Assembly (NCBI GenBank): GCA_903929895.1
Contig: CAIYWM010000901.1
Coordinates: 1 to 5,896, forward strand
Source: an uncultured Alphaproteobacteria bacterium
GTDB lineage: Bacteria; Pseudomonadota; Alphaproteobacteria; Reyranellales; Reyranellaceae
DNA length: 5,896 nucleotides
Direction: 5' to 3'
Part shown: piece by piece, positions 1 through 5,896 of the stretch
Numbering within the stretch: position 1 is the first letter of the stretch
Layout of the letters: every line of letters starts with the position of its first letter
Notes under the pieces: generated by a model
What the model was told of the DNA's origin: nothing
Database searches by the model: none
Seen by the model: only the letters and a program-made list of their open reading frames with translations
Translations under genes and position numbers: made by a program

Positions 1-968
1 CGACCACGATTCCCTACCTTGAGGAGATCGCGGCCGAAGCCAACCGCCCGGTCGTGATCGCCGCGCTGTTCCACTCCAACACCAACCCCGAGGCCGCGTT
101 CACCACGCTCGACCAGGTGAACGAGGCCCGCGCCCGCGGCCGTACGCTGGTGGCGCAGACCTCGTGCTGCCCACTCAGCATGGATTTCACCTTCCACAGC
201 CCCTACCTGTTCGAGAGCATGGAGGCATGGAAGCCGGCGATGGCCGCGCACGAACCGGCCCAGCTTGCGAAAATCTATCGCGATCCGTCCTGGCGCGCCT
301 CGGTGCGCGAGGAACTGCAGGCAAAGAGAGGCCGGCTGCTGTTCAACGGCGAGTGGGACAAACTGTTCGTCGTCGAGACGGCGAACGCCGAGAATCGCGC
401 CATGGAGGGCGCGACCCTCGGCGAACTCGCGAAGCAGGCCGGCAAGGACCCGCTCGACTTCATCCTCGACTTCGCCTTGTCGGAAAACCTCGACACGATG
501 TTCGTGGCGCAGCTCCTGCACAACGACGACAAGGCGGTCGGCCGCATCCTGGCCGATCCCAACACCCACATCTCGCTGAGCGACGCCGGCGCGCATCTCA
601 CCTTCTTCTGCGACGCAGGCTTCGGCCTGCACCTGATGGGCCATTGGAGCCGCGATCTTGGCGTGCTCGACCTGCCGCAGGCCGTGCATCGCCTGACCGG
701 TCAGCCGGCGAAGCTGTTCGGCATCCAGGATCGCGGTCTGCTGCGCGAGGGCCTCGCCGCCGACCTGATGCTGTTCGATCCGAAAACCGTGGCGCGCGGT
801 CCCAAGCGTCGTGCGCACGACCTGCCAGCCGGGGCTGCGCGCCTCACCGCCGGTGCGATCGGCCTGCAGGGCGTCTGGATCAACGGCGCGAAGACTGCCG
901 ACGAAAAGGGCTTCTGCGCCGACCCGGCCTCGCGGCCCGGCAAGGTGCTGCGCTCGTTTGCAGCTTAA
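1..968 (+). CDS. Amidohydrolase, N-acyl-D-amino-acid deacylase-like (C-terminal part)
   Basis: The reading frame is open to the left edge (first full codon at 3) and ends with TAA at 966-968, leaving 321 residues of a protein whose start lies outside the window. A GTG at 54 is internal, because the frame continues in coding-like sequence before it. It resembles the D-aminoacylase branch of the amidohydrolase superfamily: metal-dependent enzymes that hydrolyse N-acyl bonds, usually of D-amino acids. The key motif is LSDAGAH, whose Asp codon is at 582-584 and corresponds to the catalytic, metal-contacting Asp at the end of the barrel. It is followed by the family's usual C-terminal signature (RLTGQPAKLFGI, then GLLREGLAADLMLFDP), where the chain returns to the small beta domain. 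The N-terminal HxH metal site would be outside the window. Family membership is fairly sure; the substrate cannot be read from this part. The gene converges on the membrane-protein gene, with 9 bases between the two stop codons. Confidence 0.85.
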   Translation, partial: TTIPYLEEIAAEANRPVVIAALFHSNTNPEAAFTTLDQVNEARARGRTLVAQTSCCPLSMDFTFHSPYLFESMEAWKPAMAAHEPAQLAKIYRDPSWRASVREELQAKRGRLLFNGEWDKLFVVETANAENRAMEGATLGELAKQAGKDPLDFILDFALSENLDTMFVAQLLHNDDKAVGRILADPNTHISLSDAGAHLTFFCDAGFGLHLMGHWSRDLGVLDLPQAVHRLTGQPAKLFGIQDRGLLREGLAADLMLFDPKTVARGPKRRAHDLPAGAARLTAGAIGLQGVWINGAKTADEKGFCADPASRPGKVLRSFAA

Positions 969-977
969 TGGTGCCGC

Positions 978-1412
978 CTAGGAGCGCGTGCGCAGATAGA
1001 CGACGACGGCACGACCCGACAGGTAGGTCGCGCCAAAACCGGCGAGGCCGGTCGCGTAGGGCACCCACGCGACCGCCTGCTCGATGACGAGCGGCGCCAG
1101 GGTCGCAGCGACCATAGCCGCCGTGATCACCAGGGTGACGAGCAGCCCGTCACGTGCGCCGGGCAGGCGCACCAGGCCGAACTCGTCGATGTCGGATTTG
1201 ATGAACAGGCCGCGGAGCACGCCCAGCGCAAGCCCCAGCCCGAGCGCGGCGCGCAACAGCCACGGCTCGCGATGTTCCGGCGCAACGAACCCCATCATGA
1301 TGTAGGCGCAGATGAAGGCCAGCACCGGCGGCACCAGCAGGAAGCTGCGCGAGCGCAAACGGCCCTGCCATTCCGGCAGCGACACGTAGAGGCAGGCCGC
1401 GATGGCGGACAC
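978..1412 (-). CDS. Hypothetical multi-pass inner membrane protein
   Basis: Not recognised as a known family. From the GTG at 1412 the protein is 144 residues, ending with TAG at 978-980. Hydrophobic stretches at about residues 24-43, 50-68, 91-112 and 119-138 look like membrane helices, separated by short charged loops such as the one holding KSDIDEF. The start is doubtful. The frame is open back to a TAG at 1482-1484, and the residues just before the GTG (LNLLHLLA) would complete an otherwise truncated first helix. A CTG at 1434-1436 lies 6 bases after a strong GGGGGAG (1443-1449) and would give 152 residues with five helices, while the GTG has no ribosome binding site. It lies downstream of the RNHCP gene on the same strand after 230 bases, in which I see no convincing promoter or terminator. 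Coding is supported by the consistent membrane pattern; function is unknown. Confidence 0.6.
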   Translation of the reverse strand: MSAIAACLYVSLPEWQGRLRSRSFLLVPPVLAFICAYIMMGFVAPEHREPWLLRAALGLGLALGVLRGLFIKSDIDEFGLVRLPGARDGLLVTLVITAAMVAATLAPLVIEQAVAWVPYATGLAGFGATYLSGRAVVVYLRTRS

Positions 1413-1642
1413 GGCCAGCAGATGCAGAAGATTCAGAGCCCACTCCCCCGAGATGTCCAGGACTTCCCCAAGCCCACAGCCCTAGGTAGCTCAGCTCGCG
1501 GAACGTGTCACGGCCACCGCTTTACACCCCGCGCAGCATTGCCCAGCGCCCCATCGGGGCCACCGTCCCGCCGCTCGCATCCTGCCCATGGGCGGCTGCC
1601 GTTCCGGGATCGGAGACGACGAGCGGGGCGAAAGGAGAAGCC

Positions 1643-1951
1643 TCACGACATAGCCCGCCGGCGGGCGACCTCGACCAGAGCGCGTGAACTGTCATCGGGT
1701 GAGGATTTGTTGCGCTTCACCTGGCCGCATTTCAGGCATCTGTGCACGATGATGTAGCGGCCGCGCGCCTGTTCCACCGCGATCGGCTCCATCAGCCCGC
1801 CACAGTCCGCCGCGCGGTCCCCGGGATTCTCGTCGACATGCTTGCTGCAAAGGCAGGCCGGGCAATGATTGGTGAATCCATTCCCCTCGACTTCCGTGCC
1901 GCAGCGCTCGCACGTGAAGTTCTCGATGTTGCGCGTAAAGAGACGGGCCAT
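1643..1951 (-). CDS. RNHCP-domain zinc-ribbon-like protein
   Basis: A 102-residue protein that matches the RNHCP domain, a small uncharacterised family named after its conserved motif. Residues 14-17 form CERC, residues 28-33 form NHCPAC (the naming motif, here with Thr-Asn in place of Arg-Asn), and residues 38-46 read HVDENPGDR, the family's most typical block. A single Cys50 and a second CxxC at 72-75 (CLKC) follow. Two CxxC pairs plus NHCPAC suggest a structural zinc site or sites; this is inference. The tail (about 80-102) is polar and arginine-rich. The start is the ATG at 1949-1951, since an in-frame TGA lies two codons upstream; the alignment of MARLFTRNIENFTC to the domain start also fits. 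No good ribosome binding site is seen before it (the nearest GGAG is 18 bases away). A strong terminator at 1989-2019 separates it from the upstream lipoprotein gene, so it probably has its own promoter. The molecular role of the family is not known. Confidence 0.88.
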   Translation of the reverse strand: MARLFTRNIENFTCERCGTEVEGNGFTNHCPACLCSKHVDENPGDRAADCGGLMEPIAVEQARGRYIIVHRCLKCGQVKRNKSSPDDSSRALVEVARRRAMS

Positions 1952-1988
1952 GCATCATTTTCGCATTGGCTCCGGCCGTCCGCACACG

Positions 1989-2019
1989 AAAAAGGGTGGG
2001 CACCCGGTCGTGCCCACCC
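1989..2019 (-). terminator. Intrinsic terminator of the glycine-zipper lipoprotein gene
   Basis: A perfect 10-bp stem (1994-2003 pairing with 2010-2019) with a 6-base loop is followed on the minus strand by five T residues (AAAAA at 1989-1993 on the plus strand). The GC-rich stem plus U-tract, 21 bases after the lipoprotein stop codon, is a textbook Rho-independent terminator for leftward transcription. Read rightwards there is no T-tract, so it is one-directional. Confidence 0.9.
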
Positions 2020-2040
2020 CGCATCCGTCAGAGAGCGATA

Positions 2041-2274
2041 TTAGCGGTAGTAGCCATAGTCGTTGCGCGGGGTGGTCGCAGCACCGATCGCGGCTCCACC
2101 GAGGCCGCCCACAACGGCGCCGGCCACCGGGGAGCCCATCGTCGAGCCGACCACCGCGCCCGTACCCGCACCGATCGCGCCACCGGTCAGGGCGCGGTCC
2201 GTCGGATTGTTTCCACAGGCGGCGACACCCAAGCCGAGCGCCGCAACGATCGCGATATTCGTGAACTTCAGCAT
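2041..2274 (-). CDS. Small glycine-zipper outer-membrane-type lipoprotein
   Basis: A 77-residue protein. The ATG at 2272-2274 is chosen because AGGAG lies 6 bases upstream and because the protein then begins with a normal lipoprotein signal: MLK, a hydrophobic stretch (7-19) and a lipobox VAAC with Cys20 as the lipidated residue. The next residues are Gly-Asn-Asn rather than Asp at +2, so sorting to the outer membrane is expected. Residues about 30-68 are a glycine zipper (repeated GAxxG and GGxxG spacing, as in GAIGAGTGAVVG and GAVVGGLGGAAIG), which packs helices in membranes or in oligomers. The tail ends with DYGYYR. Proteins of this kind are often stress-induced envelope lipoproteins. The EcfG-type promoter at 2308-2333 and the terminator at 1989-2019 make it a single-gene transcript. 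The reading frame stays open upstream into the OmpA-like gene, but that extension is not real coding sequence. The exact function is unknown. Confidence 0.9.
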   Translation of the reverse strand: MLKFTNIAIVAALGLGVAACGNNPTDRALTGGAIGAGTGAVVGSTMGSPVAGAVVGGLGGAAIGAATTPRNDYGYYR

Positions 2275-2307
2275 GAGAGTCTCCTGAGCGTGAATTGTTA
2301 GGGAGAG

Positions 2308-2333
2308 AACGACTGACAATGCCGCGCGGTTCC
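2308..2333 (-). promoter_or_regulatory. EcfG-type (general stress response) promoter of the lipoprotein gene
   Basis: On the minus strand, GGAAC (2329-2333) and CGTT (2308-2311) are separated by exactly 17 bases, matching the alphaproteobacterial EcfG/RpoE2/SigT consensus GGAAC-N16 to 18-CGTT. A transcript would start near 2300 and carry a leader of about 25-30 bases with the AGGAG just before the ATG at 2274, which is the right geometry. I checked the other GGAAC occurrences on both strands and found none with a correctly spaced CGTT. This is a sequence match, not an observed start site. Confidence 0.72.
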
Positions 2334-2437
2334 GTACACGGATTCGCGTGCGAGGGACGATCACCAAGCGGACACAGCACATTGCCGCGCCGTAGCGTTT
2401 GGAGCGCATTTCAGGGAAGAGAGGCCGGGATAGAAGG

Positions 2438-2556
2438 TCTCCGGTCGCAGCCGACGCCACTCGGGGAGAGGGGTTGGAAGGCCGCAACCGGAGGGCCGGA
2501 CCGTGAGGTCCGGCGTCCATCCAACGCGCGCCGCACCGGCTCGTTGCCGGTGCGGC
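2438..2556 (-). other. Three successive hairpins in the region after the OmpA-like gene
   Basis: In leftward transcription order there is a perfect 11-bp stem with a 5-base loop (2530-2540 with 2546-2556), a perfect 8-bp stem with a 4-base loop (2495-2502 with 2507-2514), and an imperfect 14-bp stem (2438-2451 with 2481-2494; 11 Watson-Crick pairs, one G-T, two mismatches). The first begins 23 bases after the stop codon of the OmpA-like gene. It is the best candidate for that gene's transcript end, but no T-tract follows any of the three, so termination would be non-canonical or the hairpins could act as a 3' stabiliser. The 305-base gap at 2275-2579 holds these hairpins and the lipoprotein promoter; I see no gene in it. 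Confidence 0.55.
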
Positions 2557-2579
2557 TGGCTTGCATTGAACGAATCGTC

Positions 2580-3539
2580 CTACTGGATGACGATTTCGAC
2601 GCGGCGGTTCTGCGGCTCGCGGACGTTCGGGCCGGTCTGCACCAACAGGCCCTGCTCGCCGCGGCCGAGAACGGCGATGTTGGTCGCCGGCACACCCTCG
2701 CGGACCAGCGCGTCCTTGACGGCGTTGGCGCGCCGCAGCGACAGCGCCATGTTGTAGGCCTCGGTGCCCGACGTGTCGGTGTGACCCGTCGCCGTGATGC
2801 GGGCGTTGCCCTTCGTCTTGTAGGCCGAAGCGGCCTGGCGGATGGTAGTCAGCGCCTGGTCGCTCAGGTTCGCGCGATCCCAGTCGAAGAACACCATGAA
2901 GGACGGCGGCGCCACGGCCGGCGTGGCCGGGGCCGGCATCGGCGCTGCGGCCGGCTGGCCGAACTTGTAGGCCACGCTCAACATCGTCGTGATGTTGTTG
3001 TTCTGGTAAGCGCCCGGGTTCGTCGTGCCGTAGTAGCGGCCGTCGAGGTTCACGCGGAAGTTCTGGTCGACGTTCCAGCCCAGGCCGATGATGCCCTGGT
3101 AGGCAAACTGGGTGCTGCACATCGAGCAGCCGTTGATCGAGGTGTCGGCGAAGGCGATGCCGGCGCCGGCGCCGATGTAGGGGGTGATCGTCGCGCCCGG
3201 GATGAAGTCGTAGAGCAGGTTGGCCATGATGGAGAGCTGCTCGATGCGGCCGCTGGTGTTGCTGAAGACGTTGCCGAAGTTGGCAGTGCCGCGGCCGTTG
3301 TTGGACCGGAACACGCCTTCCAGCTCGACGCGAGGACCGACGAAGTCGTAACCGACGAAGCCGCCGGCCGCGAAACCGAGATCCATGTTGTAGTTGTTGC
3401 TGTTCATCAGCCAGTTCAGGCCGCCTTCACCACCGATGTAGATACCGGGGTTGGACGGGCCGGGACTCCACATCGACTGAGCGTTGGCGGCCATGGGAAC
3501 AGCCATCAATGCTGCAGCAGCGAGAAGTGCCTTCTTCAT
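2580..3539 (-). CDS. OmpA-family outer membrane protein (beta-barrel plus peptidoglycan-binding domain)
   Basis: A 319-residue protein that should anchor the outer membrane to the cell wall. Residues 1-20 are a signal peptide (MKK, hydrophobic core, cleavage after Ala-Asn-Ala). About 30-193 form a porin-like beta-barrel with alternating aromatic and hydrophobic strands, such as TPYIGAGAGIAF at 119-130. Residues 194-212 are a Pro/Ala linker. Residues 216-319 are an OmpA C-terminal domain: GHTDTSG carries Asp255, and LSLRRAN carries Arg270, the Asp-Arg pair at the usual 15-residue spacing that binds diaminopimelate in peptidoglycan. NRRVEIVI ends the domain. The ATG at 3537-3539 is preferred over a start at 3599, because the latter would put a charged 20-residue extension before the signal peptide. 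Cys138 and Cys141 form an unusual CxxC in a predicted loop. The ribosome binding site GAGGGA (3550-3555) is 10 bases upstream and lies within an inverted repeat. The gene probably forms its own transcription unit after the bdhA operon. Confidence 0.93.
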   Translation of the reverse strand: MKKALLAAAALMAVPMAANAQSMWSPGPSNPGIYIGGEGGLNWLMNSNNYNMDLGFAAGGFVGYDFVGPRVELEGVFRSNNGRGTANFGNVFSNTSGRIEQLSIMANLLYDFIPGATITPYIGAGAGIAFADTSINGCSMCSTQFAYQGIIGLGWNVDQNFRVNLDGRYYGTTNPGAYQNNNITTMLSVAYKFGQPAAAPMPAPATPAVAPPSFMVFFDWDRANLSDQALTTIRQAASAYKTKGNARITATGHTDTSGTEAYNMALSLRRANAVKDALVREGVPATNIAVLGRGEQGLLVQTGPNVREPQNRRVEIVIQ

Positions 3540-3550
3540 TTTCAAATAAT

Positions 3551-3605
3551 CCCTCGTTGGGTGACCGCGTCCGGGGCTGACGGACGCACGCCTGACCAAC
3601 GAGGG
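3551..3605 (-). promoter_or_regulatory. 5' leader hairpin covering the ribosome binding site of the OmpA-like gene
   Basis: A perfect 10-bp inverted repeat (3551-3560 with 3596-3605) encloses a second perfect 7-bp stem (3567-3573 with 3581-3587, 7-base loop). In the mRNA the 3' arm of the outer stem, CCAACGAGGG, contains most of the only plausible ribosome binding site (GAGGGA), 10 bases before the start codon. The pairing would hide it, or the hairpin could stabilise the 5' end as the ompA leader does in enterobacteria. An operator reading of the dyad is possible but less natural with a 35-base gap between arms. Whether the transcript includes the upstream arm is unknown. Confidence 0.6.
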
Positions 3606-3620
3606 GTGCGTGGATTAAGT

Positions 3621-3672
3621 TGCCGTTCCCAGGGAACCGGACGGCACTCGCCCGGCGACCGTGGCCGCCGGG
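3621..3672 (-). terminator. Possible terminator region after the bdhA operon
   Basis: After the bdhA stop codon, leftward transcripts meet a perfect 7-bp GC stem (3651-3657 with 3666-3672, 8-base loop), then a 6-bp stem (3621-3626 with 3641-3646) that encloses a competing GTTCCC/GGGAAC pairing (3625-3630 with 3632-3637). Neither is followed by a T-tract, so this is only a weak terminator candidate. The promoter of the OmpA-like gene should also lie in this 166-base gap (3540-3705), but I see no convincing -35/-10 pair. Confidence 0.35.
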
Positions 3673-3705
3673 CAACAGTTCGGCAGGTCTACTGCACGAA
3701 CACGT

Positions 3706-4488
3706 TCACTGCATGAACCAGCCGTGGCTGACCACGGCGGACTGGCCGCTATGTACCGTGCTCTTGGCCGCGGCATAGAAGAGGACAGCGTCGGCCACGT
3801 CGTCGGTCGTGGTGAACTGGCCGTCGATCGTGTCCTTGAGCATCACGTTCTTGATCACCTCCGCCTCGGTGATCTTCAGCTCGGCCGCCTGCTCGGGGAT
3901 CTGCTTCTCGACCAGCGGCGTGCGCACGAAGCCCGGGCACACGACGTTGGATGCCACGTTGTATTCCGCGCCTTCCTTGGCCAGCACCTTGCTGAGGCCG
4001 ATCAGGCCGTGCTTGGCGGTCACGTAGGGCGCCTTGAGCTTGGAGGCTTCCTTGGAGTGCACCGAGCCCATGTAGATCACGCGGCCGTACTTGGCCTTGT
4101 ACATGTGCTTGAGGCAGGCCTTGGTGGTGAGGAAGGCGCCGTCGAGATGGATCGACAGCAGCTTCTTCCAGTCGGCGAAGGGGAAGTCGACCAGCGGCTT
4201 CACGATCTGGATGCCGGCATTGCTGACCAGGATGTCGATCTTGCCGTACTTGGCGATGGTGTCGGCGACACCCTTCTCGACCTGCGCCTCGTCGGTGACG
4301 TTCATCGCAACAGCGAAGGCATCGCCCCCCTTGGCCTTGATCTCGTTGGCCGTCGCGGTCGCGGCATCGAGGTTGAGGTCGGCGATCACCGGCGTGCCGC
4401 CCTCGGCGGCGAGGCGCAGGGCGATTTCCTTGCCGATGCCCGAGGCGGCGCCGGTGACGATGGCAATTCTTCCCGTGAAACGCGACAT
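3706..4488 (-). CDS. bdhA: (R)-3-hydroxybutyrate dehydrogenase
   Basis: A 260-residue cytoplasmic short-chain dehydrogenase that oxidises (R)-3-hydroxybutyrate to acetoacetate with NAD+. The nucleotide-binding motif TGAASGIG is at 12-19, Asp37 after the second strand favours NAD over NADP, NAG is at 90-92, and the catalytic Ser142, Tyr155 and Lys159 are present (YVTAK). The substrate-carboxylate ligands known from the Pseudomonas fragi enzyme, Gln94, His144, Lys152 and Gln196, all occur here at the same numbers, and the C-terminus VSHGWFMQ is typical of the family. This makes the assignment much firmer than a generic dehydrogenase call. The position of the structural catalytic Asn (114) is His in this protein (IHLDGAF). 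The ATG at 4486-4488 is chosen because AAGGA precedes it by 7 bases and the fold begins at once; an in-frame start 18 codons upstream would overlap the end of adc. It is the last gene of the operon, 22 bases after adc. Confidence 0.95.
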   Translation of the reverse strand: MSRFTGRIAIVTGAASGIGKEIALRLAAEGGTPVIADLNLDAATATANEIKAKGGDAFAVAMNVTDEAQVEKGVADTIAKYGKIDILVSNAGIQIVKPLVDFPFADWKKLLSIHLDGAFLTTKACLKHMYKAKYGRVIYMGSVHSKEASKLKAPYVTAKHGLIGLSKVLAKEGAEYNVASNVVCPGFVRTPLVEKQIPEQAAELKITEAEVIKNVMLKDTIDGQFTTTDDVADAVLFYAAAKSTVHSGQSAVVSHGWFMQ

Positions 4489-4510
4489 GGCTGATCCTTC
4501 TCTGTGCCGG

Positions 4511-5266
4511 TTACTTTGCAAGATAGTCGAAGACCACCTCACCGAGGCCCAGCGTCAGGTCGGTGACATAGTGGCTGGCAGAGACGACCTCTCGCACCGG
4601 CAGGCGTGAGACGTCGCACATGGCATGATCGAAGAGCTGGAGGGCTGCCGGGCCGGTCCAGGCGCCCTTCAAGGTCACGTCCTCGCAGTAGTAGCGCACC
4701 AGCTCGCAGATGCGGGGCGTGCAGTCGACGTGCGGCACGATCTTGATCATGAAGGCGGGCTTGGCCAGTGCCTTGATCAGCGGGGCATGGTCGATCTCGC
4801 GGTGCTTGTAGCCCATGGTGGCGTTGACGCAGAGCACCGAGCCGTAGTGCAGCGTGCAGACCAGCGTCTCGTTCTCGTGCTTGATCTTGGGCGTGGCGAG
4901 CTTCTTGGGAAAACCCCAGATCTCGCGGCCGCCGGCGATTGGCGAATTGTCGTCGAGATACATGGCGTGCACGTAGCCGCCTTCCTGCATCTGGCCGTCC
5001 TTGTCCTTGAAGCGCACCGGGATCACCTGTCCGGTCTCGGTGTAGTCGCCGAAGCCCGTCGAATCGGGCATGCGGATGAACTCGTAGTTCACCGTGTCGC
5101 CCACGACCTCGAGCGGCTCCGGCACCAGCGCGCGCAGCACCTCGGGATCGGTGCGATACGTGATGACGACGAACTCGCGATTGTAGAATTTATAGGGCGG
5201 CCGCGGATAGCTCGGGTTGTTGAGCGGCATCGCGAAGGCATTCTTGCGGACGTCGTCGATCTTCAT
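4511..5266 (-). CDS. adc: Acetoacetate decarboxylase
   Basis: A 251-residue cytoplasmic enzyme, close to the usual length of about 245, that decarboxylates acetoacetate to acetone and CO2 through a Schiff base. The signature [12 protein letters not shown] at 112-123 contains Lys121-Lys122, matching the Schiff-base lysine and its pKa-lowering neighbour (Lys115-Lys116 in Clostridium acetobutylicum). Arg30 (YNREF) and Glu77 (YTETGQ) sit where the family's other active-site residues are expected. Keeping the lysine pair and the EIWGFP context argues for a true decarboxylase rather than one of the aldolase-like relatives. The start is the ATG at 5264-5266, 7 bases after AAGGAG, and it overlaps the stop codon of the patatin gene by ATGA, so the two are probably translationally coupled. 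Its product pathway joins directly with bdhA, 22 bases downstream. Confidence 0.95.
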   Translation of the reverse strand: MKIDDVRKNAFAMPLNNPSYPRPPYKFYNREFVVITYRTDPEVLRALVPEPLEVVGDTVNYEFIRMPDSTGFGDYTETGQVIPVRFKDKDGQMQEGGYVHAMYLDDNSPIAGGREIWGFPKKLATPKIKHENETLVCTLHYGSVLCVNATMGYKHREIDHAPLIKALAKPAFMIKIVPHVDCTPRICELVRYYCEDVTLKGAWTGPAALQLFDHAMCDVSRLPVREVVSASHYVTDLTLGLGEVVFDYLAK

Positions 5267-5896
5267 TTCTGAGGCTCCTTGCGGCCCTGCAGGGCCAGGT
5301 CGAAAGTGAACACGCCGTCCGGACTCTCCGGACGCTGCAGGACTTCTGGATGTTCGAGCGAGCGGGTCATGTCGGAGTAGCCCGACTGCCAGTGCTCCTC
5401 CATCGTGCGGCGCGAGAACTCGTAGTCCTTCGAGGCTCCCTCGTACCTTTGCGCGCGATAGATCGTGTGGATGATGTTGTAGACCTTGCTGTCGGCCTCC
5501 TGCGCCACGAGTTCGGCCTCGGGCGTCTGCCGCAGTTCCGGCGGCATGTCGGCCAGCAGCTTGGCGGTGGCGCGGCGCAGCGCCTGCATCTGGCGGAACT
5601 GGTCGGTGCCGGCGCGCGTGCGGCTGGAGTAGCGGATGTCCTTCATGCGGACATCGACCTCGATCATGTCGCGCGGCAGATCCCCTCGCGCGCTCCAGAG
5701 ATCGATCTGGAAGGCGAGCGTGTCGGCGCGCGGCCGCGCATCGAGCACCCATTGCAGCGGCGTGTTGGAGACGACGCCGCCGTCCCAGTAGAACTCGCCG
5801 TCGACCTCGGCCGCCGGAAAGCCGGGCGGCAGGGAGCCGCTGGCGATCACGTGCTGCGGTCCGATCGTGTGGGTGTCGGTGTCGAAGTAGATGAAG
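5263..5896 (-). CDS. Patatin-like phospholipase with C-terminal DUF3734 (C-terminal part)
   Basis: The frame is open to the right edge and ends with TGA at 5263-5265, giving 210 residues of the C-terminal part. The segment [16 protein letters not shown], then [13 protein letters not shown], is the patatin signature around the catalytic Asp (codon at 5782-5784) of the Ser-Asp dyad; the GxSxG nucleophile would lie beyond the window. After the catalytic domain, IRYSSRTR through the acidic, aromatic C-terminal region matches the DUF3734 extension found on many proteobacterial patatins. Such enzymes hydrolyse acyl esters of lipids, but the substrate here is unknown. A GTG at 5848-5850 is internal, as the coding pattern continues upstream of it. 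It is the first visible gene of the operon with adc and bdhA, joined to adc by a 4-base ATGA overlap. A link to storage-polyester or lipid turnover is inference from the neighbours only. Confidence 0.9.
   Translation of the reverse strand, partial: FIYFDTDTHTIGPQHVIASGSLPPGFPAAEVDGEFYWDGGVVSNTPLQWVLDARPRADTLAFQIDLWSARGDLPRDMIEVDVRMKDIRYSSRTRAGTDQFRQMQALRRATAKLLADMPPELRQTPEAELVAQEADSKVYNIIHTIYRAQRYEGASKDYEFSRRTMEEHWQSGYSDMTRSLEHPEVLQRPESPDGVFTFDLALQGRKEPQK

Noticed and set aside
1485..1494. GGTAGCTCAG, which resembles the D-arm of a tRNA
   Set aside because: No acceptor stem, anticodon arm or GGTTCRANTCC T-loop at the right distance on either strand.
1272..1757. A plus-strand open frame crossing the gap between the membrane-protein and RNHCP genes
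   Set aside because: Its product is Arg, His and Pro-rich without a domain, and both ends overlap better-supported minus-strand genes.
2041..3120. A 359-codon minus-strand open frame spanning the lipoprotein gene and half of the OmpA-like gene
   Set aside because: Only its last 77 codons are coding; the rest overlaps the OmpA-like gene in another frame, is full of Arg, Pro and Gly, and passes through the hairpin region.
3541..3599. An upstream start at 3599 for the OmpA-like protein
   Set aside because: It would place an Arg-rich extension before a perfectly normal signal peptide and put the start inside the inverted repeat.
2295..3716. A 473-codon plus-strand open frame antisense to the OmpA-like gene
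   Set aside because: It mirrors the OmpA-like gene, which has a signal peptide and conserved motifs; long antisense frames are common in GC-rich DNA and this one shows no domain.
3661..4494. A plus-strand open frame antisense to bdhA
   Set aside because: Same antisense effect; low-complexity Leu, Gly, Val and Asp-rich product with no recognisable domain.
4625..5272. A plus-strand open frame antisense to adc
   Set aside because: It lies wholly opposite a firmly identified gene and encodes no recognisable motif.

Overview
The window is ordinary-looking chromosomal DNA of a high-GC Alphaproteobacterium. The genes are tightly packed, there is no mobile-element sign, and one promoter candidate matches the EcfG general-stress sigma factor found only in Alphaproteobacteria. 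The mix of genes would suit a Reyranella- or Bradyrhizobium-like soil organism, but the genus is a guess.

Layout from left to right. (1) Positions 1-968, plus strand: the C-terminal part of a D-aminoacylase-type amidohydrolase that starts outside the window. Everything else is on the minus strand. (2) 978-1412: a small unrecognised membrane protein converging on the amidohydrolase, with a doubtful start codon. (3) 1643-1951: a 102-residue cysteine-rich RNHCP-domain protein. (4) 2041-2274: a 77-residue glycine-zipper lipoprotein with a strong ribosome binding site, an EcfG-type promoter candidate upstream and a clear intrinsic terminator downstream. (5) 2580-3539: a 319-residue OmpA-type outer membrane protein (signal peptide, barrel, Pro/Ala linker, peptidoglycan-binding domain). 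(6) 3706-5896: a three-gene operon transcribed from the right edge leftwards: patatin-like phospholipase (partial), acetoacetate decarboxylase, and (R)-3-hydroxybutyrate dehydrogenase.

The operon forms a short metabolic unit. The dehydrogenase links 3-hydroxybutyrate to acetoacetate, and the decarboxylase converts acetoacetate to acetone and CO2, which suggests ketone-body or polyhydroxybutyrate-linked carbon handling. The patatin could supply acyl substrates, but its role there is unproven. The OmpA-like protein and the small lipoprotein are both envelope proteins and lie next to each other, but they appear to be separately transcribed.

The most interesting signals are non-coding: the EcfG-type promoter, a perfect 10-bp inverted repeat that would hide the ribosome binding site of the OmpA-like gene in its mRNA, and a run of hairpins just after that gene. 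I did not find a clearly new multi-gene system.
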